Shown here one piece after another: positions 1-8,617 of a stretch of 64,000 nt of DNA. The stretch lies in NCBI RefSeq assembly GCF_900102105.1, contig NZ_FNBB01000008.1:1-64000 (forward strand), given 5' to 3'. Every line of letters starts with the position of its first letter. Position 1 is the stretch's first letter. Both the position numbers and the translations under genes were made by a program. Origin of the DNA: Agrobacterium pusense (GTDB taxonomy: Bacteria > Pseudomonadota > Alphaproteobacteria > Rhizobiales > Rhizobiaceae). The notes under the pieces are model-generated. The model was not told the DNA's origin. It was given only the letters and a program-made list of their open reading frames with translations, and searched no databases.

Positions 1-100
1 CTCCGCACCACACCCCGCCGCTACCGCCCCGAATACAGCAACCCAAAACCGCTGGAGCGAACTCAAAACTGGATAAAACTTGGGGGCAAGGTCACTTAAT

Positions 101-727
101 ATGAACGGCTGGGGTTTTGCAGCTGCGATAGTGCAGTCTATTGCGTCGATGGCTTGGCCGGGCGCGATCATCTCAGTTGTATGGATACTCAAAGACGACA
201 TTCGCCGCCTCCTACCGTATGCACATTTGAAGGTTGGGGAAAATGAACTCTCTTTTGCCAAACACATTCAAGAAGCGATCGATCAAGCGCGCCTAAGTGA
301 GGCGACCAACGAAGCGCATTCATCTGAAATTGACCTAGGCGCCACCCGGAGTCTCGAAAATGTACCGGATGACGCTCTTAGGCAAAAGGTGCTGGAATGC
401 GTCACCGACATGAGGAAGATGTCTTTTAAGTTCAACTCAGAAAGAAATAGCCTGCTGCATCGTGAGAGATCTGAAGATAACTTCAGTGATTACACGAATG
501 AAATAATTGGTCTGCATGACCGGCAGCGCCTTGAGTTCCAAACTACGCTGTTTCCAATGGCGCGCGCATTGCACGAACAGTTACTTAAGCGCCTAAATGA
601 GCGCGGCGTAGACGCCAGTTCAGATCGTGGATACGATTTTGTCTTTGAACATGGTTCACTTGCCGGACCAAACCCTCTTGACGAAGCAGCGTTACGCCTA
701 GAAGAACTAGCACGTCTGTTAGGCTGA
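101..727 (+). CDS. Hypothetical membrane-anchored protein
   Basis: About 208 residues. One hydrophobic segment near the N-terminus (roughly residues 5-28, containing AAAIVQSIASMAWPGAIISV) is followed by a charged, mostly helical cytoplasmic region. I recognise no domain. I chose the ATG at 101; an in-frame TTG at 80 would add seven residues and has no better ribosome site. It is the first of five plus-strand genes at the left edge, opposite in direction to the phage late genes, which fits prophage cargo. Base composition is less GC-rich than the tail genes, suggesting separate acquisition (inference). Confidence 0.55.
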   Translation: MNGWGFAAAIVQSIASMAWPGAIISVVWILKDDIRRLLPYAHLKVGENELSFAKHIQEAIDQARLSEATNEAHSSEIDLGATRSLENVPDDALRQKVLECVTDMRKMSFKFNSERNSLLHRERSEDNFSDYTNEIIGLHDRQRLEFQTTLFPMARALHEQLLKRLNERGVDASSDRGYDFVFEHGSLAGPNPLDEAALRLEELARLLG

Positions 728-913
728 TTAGCTTCTGGCGCCCACGTCCCGAACGGCGATTGCTTCCTGAGAACCCAAATTTTACGGGGCTGAAGCACCG
801 ATCCGCTCTAATTCCGTTCCAACGAATTCATCTGAAACGGTACGCAATCGGTCCGCGTGCGCGATCTGTCGCCGCTCGATTGACTCTTGCTCGGAAGAGA
901 ACATAATAGGAAC

Positions 914-1213
914 ATGCTTAAGAGTGAGATCGATCAAAGTTTTGAAAATTGGTGGAAGACTGTGAGGGGCGCAACCGAACAGGACAAAGCCAGAATGCGC
1001 CTTGCTTTCGTCGCAGGATGCAAATTTGTCGATAGCGCCAAGCCTAAGCCCTATCGTTTTCAATCCGGCCGGTGGGTCGTGAGCGTTCAGGCGACATCGA
1101 AGCGGGAGGCGAAGGTTATTGCTGCGGCGAAGCTTACACTGCGCGCCACCAAGTTGAAGTCCTCTCCTCCACCTGGAGGCTGGCGACTTCGGGAGCTAGT
1201 GACTGATCAATGA
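914..1213 (+). CDS. Small hypothetical protein
   Basis: About 99 residues, lysine/arginine-rich, with no membrane segment and no family I recognise. The ATG at 914 follows AGGAAC; an in-frame TTG at 887 is possible. Its stop overlaps the start of the next gene (ATG at 1210 inside the end of this frame), which suggests translational coupling and supports this strand over an overlapping minus-strand frame. Confidence 0.45.
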   Translation: MLKSEIDQSFENWWKTVRGATEQDKARMRLAFVAGCKFVDSAKPKPYRFQSGRWVVSVQATSKREAKVIAAAKLTLRATKLKSSPPPGGWRLRELVTDQ

Positions 1214-1392
1214 GCGACCAGACCAACAAGGCCGGCGATGGCATTCATGAGAACCATTGGTGCGAGCATCCTGGCTGCAAGCAGTGGGGCGGTTTCGGCT
1301 ACAGTCGGTCGAAGGCCGAGAAGTCGTCTTGGCACTGCTGGGAACACTATCCGCAACGGGATTATATCGGCAAGATGCCTACAAAGGCGTGA
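1210..1392 (+). CDS. Small Cys/His-rich protein
   Basis: 60 residues. It contains CEHPGC and, about 20 residues later, WHCWEHY, so four Cys/His ligands are spaced like a small zinc site around a Gly/Trp-rich turn. Similar small CEHPGC proteins occur in rhizobial and phage genomes (family memory, not checked); their function is unknown to me. It overlaps the preceding gene by four bases, consistent with a two-gene operon. Confidence 0.5.
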   Translation: MSDQTNKAGDGIHENHWCEHPGCKQWGGFGYSRSKAEKSSWHCWEHYPQRDYIGKMPTKA

Positions 1393-1536
1393 TCAGGTCT
1401 TCTCATCGTTGCTTAGCAGCAGAAATAGGTGTGATTAACGCAAATACCGGTGGACCAGCAGGCAAACACGCTTGTAGGCGTTCGATACGAATCACAGTAC
1501 GATTCTACGTAGAGCGCAGCACTCAGGGGGCCGGGG

Positions 1537-2292
1537 ATGCTTGGAGATGTAAGCGTGCCACATGCACTAGGATCTAGTGGGGCGAAGGCGAGCCGCGGGA
1601 GCGGCTACATATCGCCTTCGCATATCCAAGAATGGCATCTGTCGGAATTACTATCTCTCGCAAAGCGCACAATCAACGAGGATCAGAAATCCCTTTTCAG
1701 CCGCCCTGAGGAGCGCGACCCTCTTATCTACTGCGCCGGGAACATTGAGCTTCTGACCAAACCATGCATTTCCGTCATCGGGGCAAGGTCCGTTTCCGAC
1801 GAGGGCCGAGCACGAGCGTCTCGTGTCGCGAAGGAACTCGCGAAGGCTGGCGTGGTGGTAACCAGCGGCCTTGCAAAAGGTGTAGACACGTCAGCTCATC
1901 GCGGAGCAATTGATGTCGGCGGTAGCACCATGGCAGTTATTGGAACGCCGCTAGATAAAGTTTACCCTGCTGAAAATTCATCGCTGCAACAGACCATATA
2001 CAGCAAGCATTTACTTATCTCTCAGTTTCGGCGGGGCGAGCGCACATTCCAGTCAGATTTTCCAAAAAGAAACAGGCTCATGGCCGCTCTGTCTGATGGT
2101 AGCGTGATAGTTGAGGCTTCGGACACATCTGGAACGCTTCATCAAGCTGCAGAATGCATAAGGCTTGGCCGGTGGTTATTCATCATGCAGTCGGTGGTCA
2201 ATAATGACAAACTGAGTTGGCCAGCGCGGTTCCTGAACAATCCAAGAACGGTGGTTCTTAGCAAGATCGAAGACGTATTGACGCGGATTTAA
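1537..2292 (+). CDS. DprA/Smf-like Rossmann-fold (SLOG) protein
   Basis: 251 residues with the DprA core. VIGARSVSDEG lies near residue 80, SGLAKGVDTSAHRGA near 115-130 (the GxAxGID-type signature), and IVEASDTSGTLHQA near 190 (the VVEA-x-SGSL-type signature). Cellular DprA is longer and loads RecA on incoming DNA in transformation; this protein has the central fold but no obvious C-terminal winged helix. SLOG domains also bind nucleotides in conflict and signalling systems. It lies five bases upstream of a phosphoribosyltransferase gene, so the two are probably co-translated. Its place at the prophage edge suggests accessory, possibly defensive cargo (inference). Confidence 0.8.
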   Translation: MLGDVSVPHALGSSGAKASRGSGYISPSHIQEWHLSELLSLAKRTINEDQKSLFSRPEERDPLIYCAGNIELLTKPCISVIGARSVSDEGRARASRVAKELAKAGVVVTSGLAKGVDTSAHRGAIDVGGSTMAVIGTPLDKVYPAENSSLQQTIYSKHLLISQFRRGERTFQSDFPKRNRLMAALSDGSVIVEASDTSGTLHQAAECIRLGRWLFIMQSVVNNDKLSWPARFLNNPRTVVLSKIEDVLTRI

Positions 2293-2296
2293 ACGA

Positions 2297-2968
2297 ATGA
2301 AAGTTCACTTTATCTGCGGCTATTACTCCGATCTAGCCCACAAAAAGAAAAGACGACCAGAGCCATACTGGGACGCTCTAAATTATGTGTGGGCGGTCAA
2401 GACAGGAGAATATAGACACAAGTTTTTCGCGCACCATCGAAACGCTACCAAGGTATTGATGACCCCGTCCAATATCGGCGACGCCAGAAAATGGTTTGGA
2501 GATTTCATTAGCTATTCGGTTAAGCAGCACGAGGAGGGCGACGACATCTATGTTGTTCCGATTCCGTCAAAGGATGGCCTGCCGTCGACTGACATATACC
2601 GAAGCCTTAAAATGGTGCAAGATTCACTGAAGGGCCGCAAAGAGAACTACAGGGTTCTCGACGCTTGTCGGTGGAAAGAACAACTGGCAAAGGCCCATGA
2701 GGGCGGTGGGCGCGGACGTCAGTTCATCAAGGAGCGCTTACAGCTAAAGACAGACGTGAAAGGCAAATCAATTGTCCTCGTGGACGACTTGATTTCTACC
2801 GGCAGTTCAATGCTTGCTGTCAGAGATCTTCTTGAAGAGAGCGGCGCAAAGGTGATTTGTGGCGTGACCTGCGGAAAAACCGTCTACAACTTCAAATTTG
2901 CGCCGTTCGGTCGACAAAGTTTTGATTTCGACGAAGAGATACATGAATATCAGCCAGATGAGGAGTGA
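2297..2968 (+). CDS. ComF-like phosphoribosyltransferase
   Basis: 223 residues. The type I PRTase signature IVLVDDLISTGSSM near residues 157-170 (the PRPP loop, with two consecutive Asp) is clear. Upstream, VVPIPSKDGLPS resembles the substrate-side segment of ComF and other PRTases. There is no N-terminal zinc finger of the ComF kind. It follows the DprA-like gene with a four-base gap. DprA and ComF are both competence proteins in other bacteria, but this pairing in a prophage more likely reflects a nucleotide-handling conflict module; substrate unknown. Its codons are more AT-rich than those of the tail genes. Confidence 0.75.
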   Translation: MKVHFICGYYSDLAHKKKRRPEPYWDALNYVWAVKTGEYRHKFFAHHRNATKVLMTPSNIGDARKWFGDFISYSVKQHEEGDDIYVVPIPSKDGLPSTDIYRSLKMVQDSLKGRKENYRVLDACRWKEQLAKAHEGGGRGRQFIKERLQLKTDVKGKSIVLVDDLISTGSSMLAVRDLLEESGAKVICGVTCGKTVYNFKFAPFGRQSFDFDEEIHEYQPDEE

Positions 2969-2987
2969 CGCGGCAGAACCTGCTCCG

Positions 2988-3419
2988 TTACGGTCTCTGC
3001 CCTTTCTCCATCCTCTGCACAATGACCTTGATTTCCCGTAGATCGCCAGACTGCGCCGACACGGCTTGCTGAATATCTTTGGTGGTCTGCACTAAACTGC
3101 CCACAGCCTGCTCGCTGCTGGTCAAACGATAATCAAGGTTCTCAGACTTTGCGGAAAGCCTCCGGACATCGGCCTCAATGCTCTTGAACCTCTCGTCAGC
3201 GCGGGCCTCGATGGTTTTCACTTCCACCAGCCGCTCTTTATGAAGCTGTTCATGGCTCTGTCGCCAAGTCTGCAATTCCTCAATGTCGCGGCTTTTGTCG
3301 ACCCAGATGGCGACGCCACCAACGACCATGCCCACGAGCGTGAAAAGCTGGATGATTGTGTTGAGGTTCCATTCCAGTTTGGGAGCGCGACTTATCTGCA
3401 TGTTCGTATTCTCCGCCAT
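2988..3419 (-). CDS. Phage membrane/coiled-coil protein of the lysis region
   Basis: 143 residues. A hydrophobic helix at about residues 20-40 (TIIQLFTLVGMVVGGVAIWV) is followed by a long heptad-rich coiled coil (about 45-135). It is the last gene of the leftward lysis cassette, just downstream of the spanin genes. A single membrane helix plus coiled coil beside spanins would suit a holin-associated or membrane-tether role, but I see no specific holin family. It converges on the plus-strand PRTase gene, only 19 bases away. Confidence 0.6.
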   Translation of the reverse strand: MAENTNMQISRAPKLEWNLNTIIQLFTLVGMVVGGVAIWVDKSRDIEELQTWRQSHEQLHKERLVEVKTIEARADERFKSIEADVRRLSAKSENLDYRLTSSEQAVGSLVQTTKDIQQAVSAQSGDLREIKVIVQRMEKGQRP

Positions 3420-3450
3420 TCGTTAAGTCTGCCCCTACCCTTCAGTGTCA

Positions 3451-3669
3451 TCATTTCCGGCACGCAGCGTCGGCTGCGCATTGCCTGTTATTTGAGTTGA
3501 TCGCCGGCCCTGCGGTTTCGTCCTGGGATGCGAGGCGGGCGGCATGCGGATCCGAGAACCGAATAAACTGATATCCGGATCCGTTAGTCGCAGGCGCTGT
3601 CTGGCAAGCCGCTGTCGCGCATGAAAACAAGGCAGCGATAGCGATCCGACATGTTGCGGAAAGAGGCAT
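3451..3669 (-). CDS. Outer-membrane lipoprotein spanin (Rz1-like)
   Basis: 72 residues from the ATG at 3669. It has a typical lipoprotein signal: a charged start, hydrophobic IAIAALFS, then the lipobox ATAAC with Cys22 as the lipidation site. The mature part is about 50 residues. The gene starts inside the upstream inner-membrane spanin gene in another frame, overlapping it by 86 bases; this embedded layout is diagnostic of Rz/Rz1 pairs. The two proteins are known to span the periplasm and fuse the membranes in the last lysis step. Confidence 0.75.
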   Translation of the reverse strand: MPLSATCRIAIAALFSCATAACQTAPATNGSGYQFIRFSDPHAARLASQDETAGPAINSNNRQCAADAACRK

Positions 3670-3838
3670 TGTTTTTCTCCATATTATTGATGCGGTTGAC
3701 CGCTTCCTTTGCCGCCTCGATCTGCGCGGCGGACTTCCCCTCGCGCTTGCCGACCTGAAACGAGGCAATCGATAGAAGCGCAGCGCCGAGAACCGCCGCG
3801 GCGCCGAGCTTGACCCAACCGGGAACGAGCTTCCACAT
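3584..3838 (-). CDS. Inner-membrane spanin (Rz-like)
   Basis: 84 residues from the ATG at 3838, whose first base is shared with the endolysin stop (TAATG junction). It has an N-terminal membrane helix (about residues 8-28, VKLGAAAVLGAALLSIASF), then an amphipathic helical periplasmic part ending near a CLVF...DSACD segment. Size, topology, position and the nested lipoprotein frame identify it as the inner-membrane partner of the spanin complex. The sequence itself is not strongly conserved in such proteins. Confidence 0.75.
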   Translation of the reverse strand: MWKLVPGWVKLGAAAVLGAALLSIASFQVGKREGKSAAQIEAAKEAVNRINNMEKNNASFRNMSDRYRCLVFMRDSGLPDSACD

Positions 3839-4839
3839 TAGGCCATCTCCCTGACCTGGGCGGACACAGCCTTTGCGTCGGCCTTCTTGCGCCAGAGGAG
3901 GAAAGCGCCGGCGATACCGAACGCCAGAAGAACCAGGGCAAGGTTCTGCCAGGGCATCGAGCCGACCGTCGCCAGACCGGATGAAAGGCCGCCCCCGGTT
4001 ACAACGGGCACGATAACCTCCTTCGACTTCCACCATGGCGCATCGAGGCTGGGCGGCGTGACCGCAACGGGCTTTTCTTCGGTCACTGGTGCGGCCTTGA
4101 TTTGCACCTGAGCGACCTGCGTTCTCGGCGCAAGATCGACAAGCATCAGATGGATGGCAGCTCGCGTTTGCTGACCATCCAGGCCATCCAGATTACCCTT
4201 GTAATACCCTGCCCGTTTTGCGGCACCCTGGAAGCCGCGAACATCTTCGACATCGTGCCCCAACACCACGAGGCCGAGGCGGGTGTAATAGTCGAGCCGG
4301 TCGGCGTATCCATTCAGGCCACCATTGATGCGACGCGTGATCATCTCGGCGTCGTTGCGATCGGCATAACGATTCAGGCTTTTCCGGTCCGGGTTGCCCT
4401 CATCCCAGTACCAAATCGCGGAAAGCCCTTCCCACGGATCTGTATTGATCATATCCGGATTGGCGACGAAATCCGTCGGATTGAGATCCCTGCGCTTGCA
4501 CCAGTCATAGAAGGCCCGGATATTATAGCCGCCAGTCACCTGAATAGGACCACGACCCCGGTTTTTGTAGCCGTCACCATCCTTGGCTGGCGTGTTGCCG
4601 AGATCGGTTCGGGTGTCGTACCGCTCCTGCGACGGGGTGGGTCCCCAGATCTCGCGATCATACCGGAATGAGCCGCTCTCGTGGAGTAGCTGCGCGAGGA
4701 AGGCTACGACACGATGCGGCAGATCGAGACCGAACTCGGCGCCATACTTGTTCAGCGCCATCATTACGGAGTTAAGATTGCTTTCATTCACGCGCGATTT
4801 CGCAGCGGCGCGCACATGCGCGGCGGTTACTGCCGTCAT
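3838..4839 (-). CDS. GH19-type endolysin with peptidoglycan-binding and membrane segments
   Basis: 333 residues. The N-terminal 195 or so match GH19 chitinase-like lysozymes: LLHESGSFRYDRE supplies two Glu (about 54 and 63) and GRGPIQVTGGYNI is the family's substrate-cleft motif. A short peptidoglycan-binding-like region follows (about 198-235, FQGAAKRAGYYKGNLDGLDGQ). A proline-rich linker leads to a C-terminal hydrophobic helix (about 295-315) and a basic tail. It cleaves cell-wall glycan at the end of the phage cycle. The C-terminal helix is unusual and could hold the enzyme in the inner membrane until lysis. Confidence 0.85.
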   Translation of the reverse strand: MTAVTAAHVRAAAKSRVNESNLNSVMMALNKYGAEFGLDLPHRVVAFLAQLLHESGSFRYDREIWGPTPSQERYDTRTDLGNTPAKDGDGYKNRGRGPIQVTGGYNIRAFYDWCKRRDLNPTDFVANPDMINTDPWEGLSAIWYWDEGNPDRKSLNRYADRNDAEMITRRINGGLNGYADRLDYYTRLGLVVLGHDVEDVRGFQGAAKRAGYYKGNLDGLDGQQTRAAIHLMLVDLAPRTQVAQVQIKAAPVTEEKPVAVTPPSLDAPWWKSKEVIVPVVTGGGLSSGLATVGSMPWQNLALVLLAFGIAGAFLLWRKKADAKAVSAQVREMA

Positions 4840-4971
4840 GGGGTTTCTCCTGATTGTTGATTGATGGCGAGCTAGATGGTCGCCATGGGGCTTGCCACAC
4901 GTCCGGTGAAACGGACTTGGGCGTTGAGGCAGGGTCGCTTTCGAGGAGCGACGGGCCTCACTCGCTCTATA

Positions 4972-4997
4972 AAAAAAGCGCCAGAAGGCGCTTTTTT
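4972..4997 (-). terminator. Bidirectional intrinsic terminator
   Basis: An A-run, then the stem GCGCC, loop AGAA, GGCGC and a T-run (4972-4997); the flanking A and T runs let it act in both directions. It lies downstream of the methyltransferase gene and upstream of the endolysin. It should therefore end, or limit, leftward transcription from the tail-fibre region; lysis genes may need antitermination or their own promoter. Confidence 0.7.
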
Positions 4998-5057
4998 GCT
5001 ACTCTTTCATAAGCTGCGATCAGACACCACGACGTTGCGTGTTCCCCGATCTTCTGG

Positions 5058-5972
5058 CTAGATTTTTTGATAAAGACGCTTTTTTATAAACCGAAAAAAG
5101 TTTCGGAATGTCCTCGAAGCAGGCGTCACACTTTCTGACGGACCGCGATTAAGTTGATAAAGCTGCTTGCGGGTAAAGCGCTTGAGATTGCGGAAAGTTC
5201 TGCCTGCCCGCCGAACATCTTCGACCCTCACAGATTGCGTCCTATGCGCCCATACAGGCGGCTGAGAGAACTCTGAATTCAGCAGCAGATCGGACTTTCT
5301 CAATGTGAGGACACTGTGTGGTGAATAACCACGCCACGTTGTGCGGGGAATATTCGCCTCGATGAGGTCTGCTTCTGAAAACTCAGCGGTAAGGTCATAA
5401 ACCTGGGGAATCTTGAAAAGCATCCCCAGAGTTAACTGTAAATCATCTGTGCCGAAGCGGCGGACATGGTCAAACTGGCCGAACCTGCGTTCTCTCTCTG
5501 CGTCCGATAATGGAAACGTCGACTCTTCATAGTGGCCGTCGCAGATCGGAATACTGCAGACGTGCACGCCGTTATCGGTAAGGGACCGATGAAGATGAAA
5601 CAGGACTGCGGTGACATTACACGGCAGATGCTCCATAACATGGCTATGGATGATCAGGTCATAGGTCTTGCTTGGAAGCTTATCGACATCTTTTACCAGA
5701 TCAAAATATTCGACCTTGATTTTCTTGTATCGCTCTAAATCAATGTCACGAGCGTGGTAGTTCTCTTCGCCGACGATACCTCGTAGATAATTTGCGAGGC
5801 CTTCTTCCGGAGCGAGATGAAGAACACGCATCCCCGGTTTTGGAAATCCGATCTTATCCAAGACCATCTTTATGACGCGTGTTCGCTCCACCGAGCCGCA
5901 TGACGAACACCTTACATTTGGCCGCTTATTCATAGCGACAAATGAATTCCCTCCGCAGATATTGCAATGCAT
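5058..5972 (-). CDS. Zinc-ribbon class I SAM-dependent methyltransferase (phage cargo)
   Basis: About 304 residues from the ATG at 5972. The N-terminus has a CxxC...CxxC zinc ribbon (Cys 3, 6, 22, 25). A class I methyltransferase core follows, with VLHLAPEEGL as motif I, a post-I acidic residue in ARDIDLERY, and DLIIHSHVMEHLP as the motif IV region. The C-terminal 40 residues are basic and contain the same pattern twice (RTFRN-x2-RF-x2-K-x-LYQ). The core resembles glycan or small-molecule methyltransferases near surface-polysaccharide genes; the target here is unknown. It sits between tail-fibre and lysis genes, a common cargo site. Confidence 0.75.
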   Translation of the reverse strand: MHCNICGGNSFVAMNKRPNVRCSSCGSVERTRVIKMVLDKIGFPKPGMRVLHLAPEEGLANYLRGIVGEENYHARDIDLERYKKIKVEYFDLVKDVDKLPSKTYDLIIHSHVMEHLPCNVTAVLFHLHRSLTDNGVHVCSIPICDGHYEESTFPLSDAERERRFGQFDHVRRFGTDDLQLTLGMLFKIPQVYDLTAEFSEADLIEANIPRTTWRGYSPHSVLTLRKSDLLLNSEFSQPPVWAHRTQSVRVEDVRRAGRTFRNLKRFTRKQLYQLNRGPSESVTPASRTFRNFFRFIKKRLYQKI

Positions 5973-6048
5973 CCCAGCCCCCAAGACTTCAACGTACGGT
6001 CGTACGGGAACTGTTACACCAACAATTTCCGCGGTGGAAGATTTTATT

Positions 6049-6630
6049 TCACCACTTTAGGGCGTCGATAATTACTTGGATCTTGGTGGGCGTAGTAGCA
6101 GCGTCTATCGCGCGTTTTGCCATCAATCGGTCTCGCTCTATCGCTGAACCGACAGAGGCCCACGCTGCATCTTGCGTCAATACCAACTCCGCAATCTGCG
6201 CAATACTATCCCCTTCGATACCCAGAGACGCCGCCAGCAAGGGGAAATCGTCAGCGCGTGGGTTATCCTCAAGCGCGGCCCTGCGAGCTTCTTCAGACTT
6301 GCGCTGATACGTAAGCGCCTGCCCCTGACCAGGCGTGATGTATTTCAGCCGTTCGCTCTCCGCCCTCGCGTCAACGACCGCCTTCATGGCGGTCTGCAAG
6401 GCCGCTAGCCCCGTAATGGATGCCATGAACACACCGTGTGGCGAAAGAACCTCTTGGAGAGCATCGTCCGTCTGTTCACCGTTAGCGTCTCTTGGCCAAA
6501 CCGTGATAGTTCCACCGTTCTTCAGCCACGCTGCGTACGCTTCATCATTCACACCGACAGTGCCTGATCGCAGGGAAGAGAAGATAACGCCGTCTTCGCG
6601 CAGCCAGTAATGATCGAGGGGATTATACAT
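6049..6630 (-). CDS. Tail fibre assembly / chaperone-like protein
   Basis: 193 residues. The N-terminal part (YWLREDGVIFSSLRSG, then DEAYAAWLKNGG) resembles tail fibre assembly proteins that read as short two-strand modules, followed by helical DUF4376-like sequence. It begins eight bases after the tail-fibre gene, as fibre chaperones usually do, and probably helps the fibre trimerise. Assignment rests on position and the N-terminal pattern; the C-terminal half is unassigned. Confidence 0.6.
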   Translation of the reverse strand: MYNPLDHYWLREDGVIFSSLRSGTVGVNDEAYAAWLKNGGTITVWPRDANGEQTDDALQEVLSPHGVFMASITGLAALQTAMKAVVDARAESERLKYITPGQGQALTYQRKSEEARRAALEDNPRADDFPLLAASLGIEGDSIAQIAELVLTQDAAWASVGSAIERDRLMAKRAIDAATTPTKIQVIIDALKW

Positions 6631-6637
6631 ATGAACC

Positions 6638-7894
6638 TCACTGATAGGTGCTGGTGGCGTCAGTCACGCCAGCTGTATTTCCGGGGAAGAAGTTTGCTCC
6701 ACCGCCGCTGGTCGATATCAACGCTGAGGTAGTTGCAGAGTATCGTCTCCCAGTCTGCGTCGCGCCAGTGAAAGTAGCTCCGCCCGCCTGAATGGATCCG
6801 AACGCAGCTCGGGCATAGTCAGTGTAGGCGAAGCTGTTCACGTGATTGACGTTTTGCGCCGCAAGCTGAATTGTCCCGCCCCCGGCAGCCCAGAACGCTG
6901 CCGGCGCGGAATTAACGATGGTCATCGGTCCAATAGCAAGCGCCACCCCGTTTTGGGCATATATGTGAGCTACATCAGACGACGAAAACCGAACATTTCC
7001 GAAAGAGATGTCACCAGACTGGCAGAGGAGAGCGCATCCCTGGTAGTCACCGATGGACGGGCCTTTCCCGGCCAGATTGATACCACGTACGGTGAATGAC
7101 GCCCCTGAGGATGCCGCAAACGCCGCACTCGCTGGAGGCGTAACCGAGACTGACGTTAAGTCCGCAAGGTTTCCAAGGAAGGTGACGGAGGCTTGGCCAG
7201 CGTTGCCGAGGACTTGTCCACGAGCAATGAGGCCGGATGTGTGGACGCCCGCCGCCAAGTTAACCGTTGCAATCTTCCCGTTGAGGTCAAATCGGTCTCG
7301 GATAGTGTCCCATGCGAATTGCAGGGTAGCCCAAGGTTGTGCGGCACTAAGCCCGTCGTTGCTGTTCGAACCAGTGGGGCTTACATAGAAGTTCAGGTTC
7401 GTTTCGGCGATTGGCCGGAAATCACCGTAGGCGACACCATCCATCAGCCAAGCCGTTCCCGCGAAAATAAGCGTCGCGATCGCGCCGGCAGGCAAGTCAC
7501 CACGCTTTAGGTCATTTCCGCGCATTGTCTTGATGGGCAATATTCCCGTGTCGTTTAAATTCAGCGTTGCCGGGCCGGAATTGGTCGCAGCAATACGAAT
7601 GCGAACAGCCATTCCCTGAATTAGGGCTGCCGGCGCCGGCGATAGAGCCGCCACCAAAGCGGAAGGCGTACCAAGGGCAACAGCGTATGTGATTTTTCCA
7701 GCCTGAATAGCCAGGCCGAGCTGCAGACCATCAGCCGGCACAAGCCCGGATTTCGAGATTACGTCGACGATCTCGCGCTGGGGAATTTCTACTGCCTTTG
7801 CAGGCACCGCAGATCCTCGGATAGCTCCCGGCACATCCTTGTCGACATACGGCGCATCTGGATCAGGCGAGCCGTAAGGGGCGTAGTATTTCAT
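6638..7894 (-). CDS. Tail fibre protein
   Basis: 418 residues. The N-terminal third has the ALIQGMAVRIRI...SGPATLNLNDTG pattern found in phage fibre shafts. From about residue 165 it turns into a Gly/Ser/Asn-rich beta-solenoid-like region (FYVSPTGSNSNDG, then repeated VRG/FGNV steps), as in receptor-binding or depolymerase fibres with a pectin-lyase-type fold. It lies directly downstream of the Mu gp48-like gene, the normal fibre position. It should determine host range; no catalytic motif is evident. Confidence 0.8.
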   Translation of the reverse strand: MKYYAPYGSPDPDAPYVDKDVPGAIRGSAVPAKAVEIPQREIVDVISKSGLVPADGLQLGLAIQAGKITYAVALGTPSALVAALSPAPAALIQGMAVRIRIAATNSGPATLNLNDTGILPIKTMRGNDLKRGDLPAGAIATLIFAGTAWLMDGVAYGDFRPIAETNLNFYVSPTGSNSNDGLSAAQPWATLQFAWDTIRDRFDLNGKIATVNLAAGVHTSGLIARGQVLGNAGQASVTFLGNLADLTSVSVTPPASAAFAASSGASFTVRGINLAGKGPSIGDYQGCALLCQSGDISFGNVRFSSSDVAHIYAQNGVALAIGPMTIVNSAPAAFWAAGGGTIQLAAQNVNHVNSFAYTDYARAAFGSIQAGGATFTGATQTGRRYSATTSALISTSGGGANFFPGNTAGVTDATSTYQ

Positions 7895-7906
7895 GATTGG
7901 CTCCGA

Positions 7907-8617
7907 TTAGTTTGCCAGAACTGGAATGGCCCATGCGGGCGAATGTTGACGCAAGAGGCAAAGCAAACGTTCTGCCTCCCCGAATGAAAACAGCGGATCG
8001 AACCCGCACTCGCTCTCACCGCAACGGAAATAATCGACTGCCAGATCCGTGACCCTTACAAGCCAATAGACCTCCTGCGAGGCATCGCCGACCGTGTGCT
8101 CGCCACCACATTCGGAGAACCCGCACTCAAAAACGGCCGGTTCTTCGATCGTAATGGTGAAGCCGTAGGAGGCGGCCAGGCGAATGAAGTCCGCTGGCGT
8201 GATGACGGCCACAGCCATCAGCTTCGCTTCCAGTGCGCGTACCCTGCCGGCAACGCTGTCGTCATCCACCCCGCACGCATCCGGGAGGCCGTACTCCGTC
8301 TCCCAGTCGGCAAGCATCTCATCGACACCGTAGACGGTGCTTTCGCTCGTGAGCTTGTAAGCTCTGGCGTACAGCCACTCCCACGGCGAGATGAGGACGC
8401 GCGTAAACAGCGCAAGCAGACTGGTGAGGGAAAGCGCCTGCCCGTCGGGCGTGCCGAACGCGGCCCCTGGGGGCCAGAAAGAGACCGCTCCACCGATCAG
8501 ATCATCATTCGTCGGAGCGGCGAGACTGTCCCAGGCATTCGAAACCCCACCAAAAGATGCGCCGGCGCTTGGGGTTGTTGTTCGCGTATCTAATCCGGGA
8601 TCACGAGCCAAAATCAA
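7907..8617 (-). CDS. Mu gp48-like (DUF2313/YmfQ) baseplate-to-fibre protein
   Basis: 236 residues. The middle portion (LTSLLALFTRVLISPWEWLYARAYKL, then DWETEYGLP) and the Cys-rich C-terminal CGFSECG / CGESECGFDPL patterns match the gp48/YmfQ family of Mu- and SfV-type tails. The family sits at the baseplate edge between the gp47 ring and the fibres. Its start overlaps the end of the gp47-like gene by 17 bases, typical for this operon. Confidence 0.8.
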   Translation of the reverse strand: MILARDPGLDTRTTTPSAGASFGGVSNAWDSLAAPTNDDLIGGAVSFWPPGAAFGTPDGQALSLTSLLALFTRVLISPWEWLYARAYKLTSESTVYGVDEMLADWETEYGLPDACGVDDDSVAGRVRALEAKLMAVAVITPADFIRLAASYGFTITIEEPAVFECGFSECGGEHTVGDASQEVYWLVRVTDLAVDYFRCGESECGFDPLFSFGEAERLLCLLRQHSPAWAIPVLAN

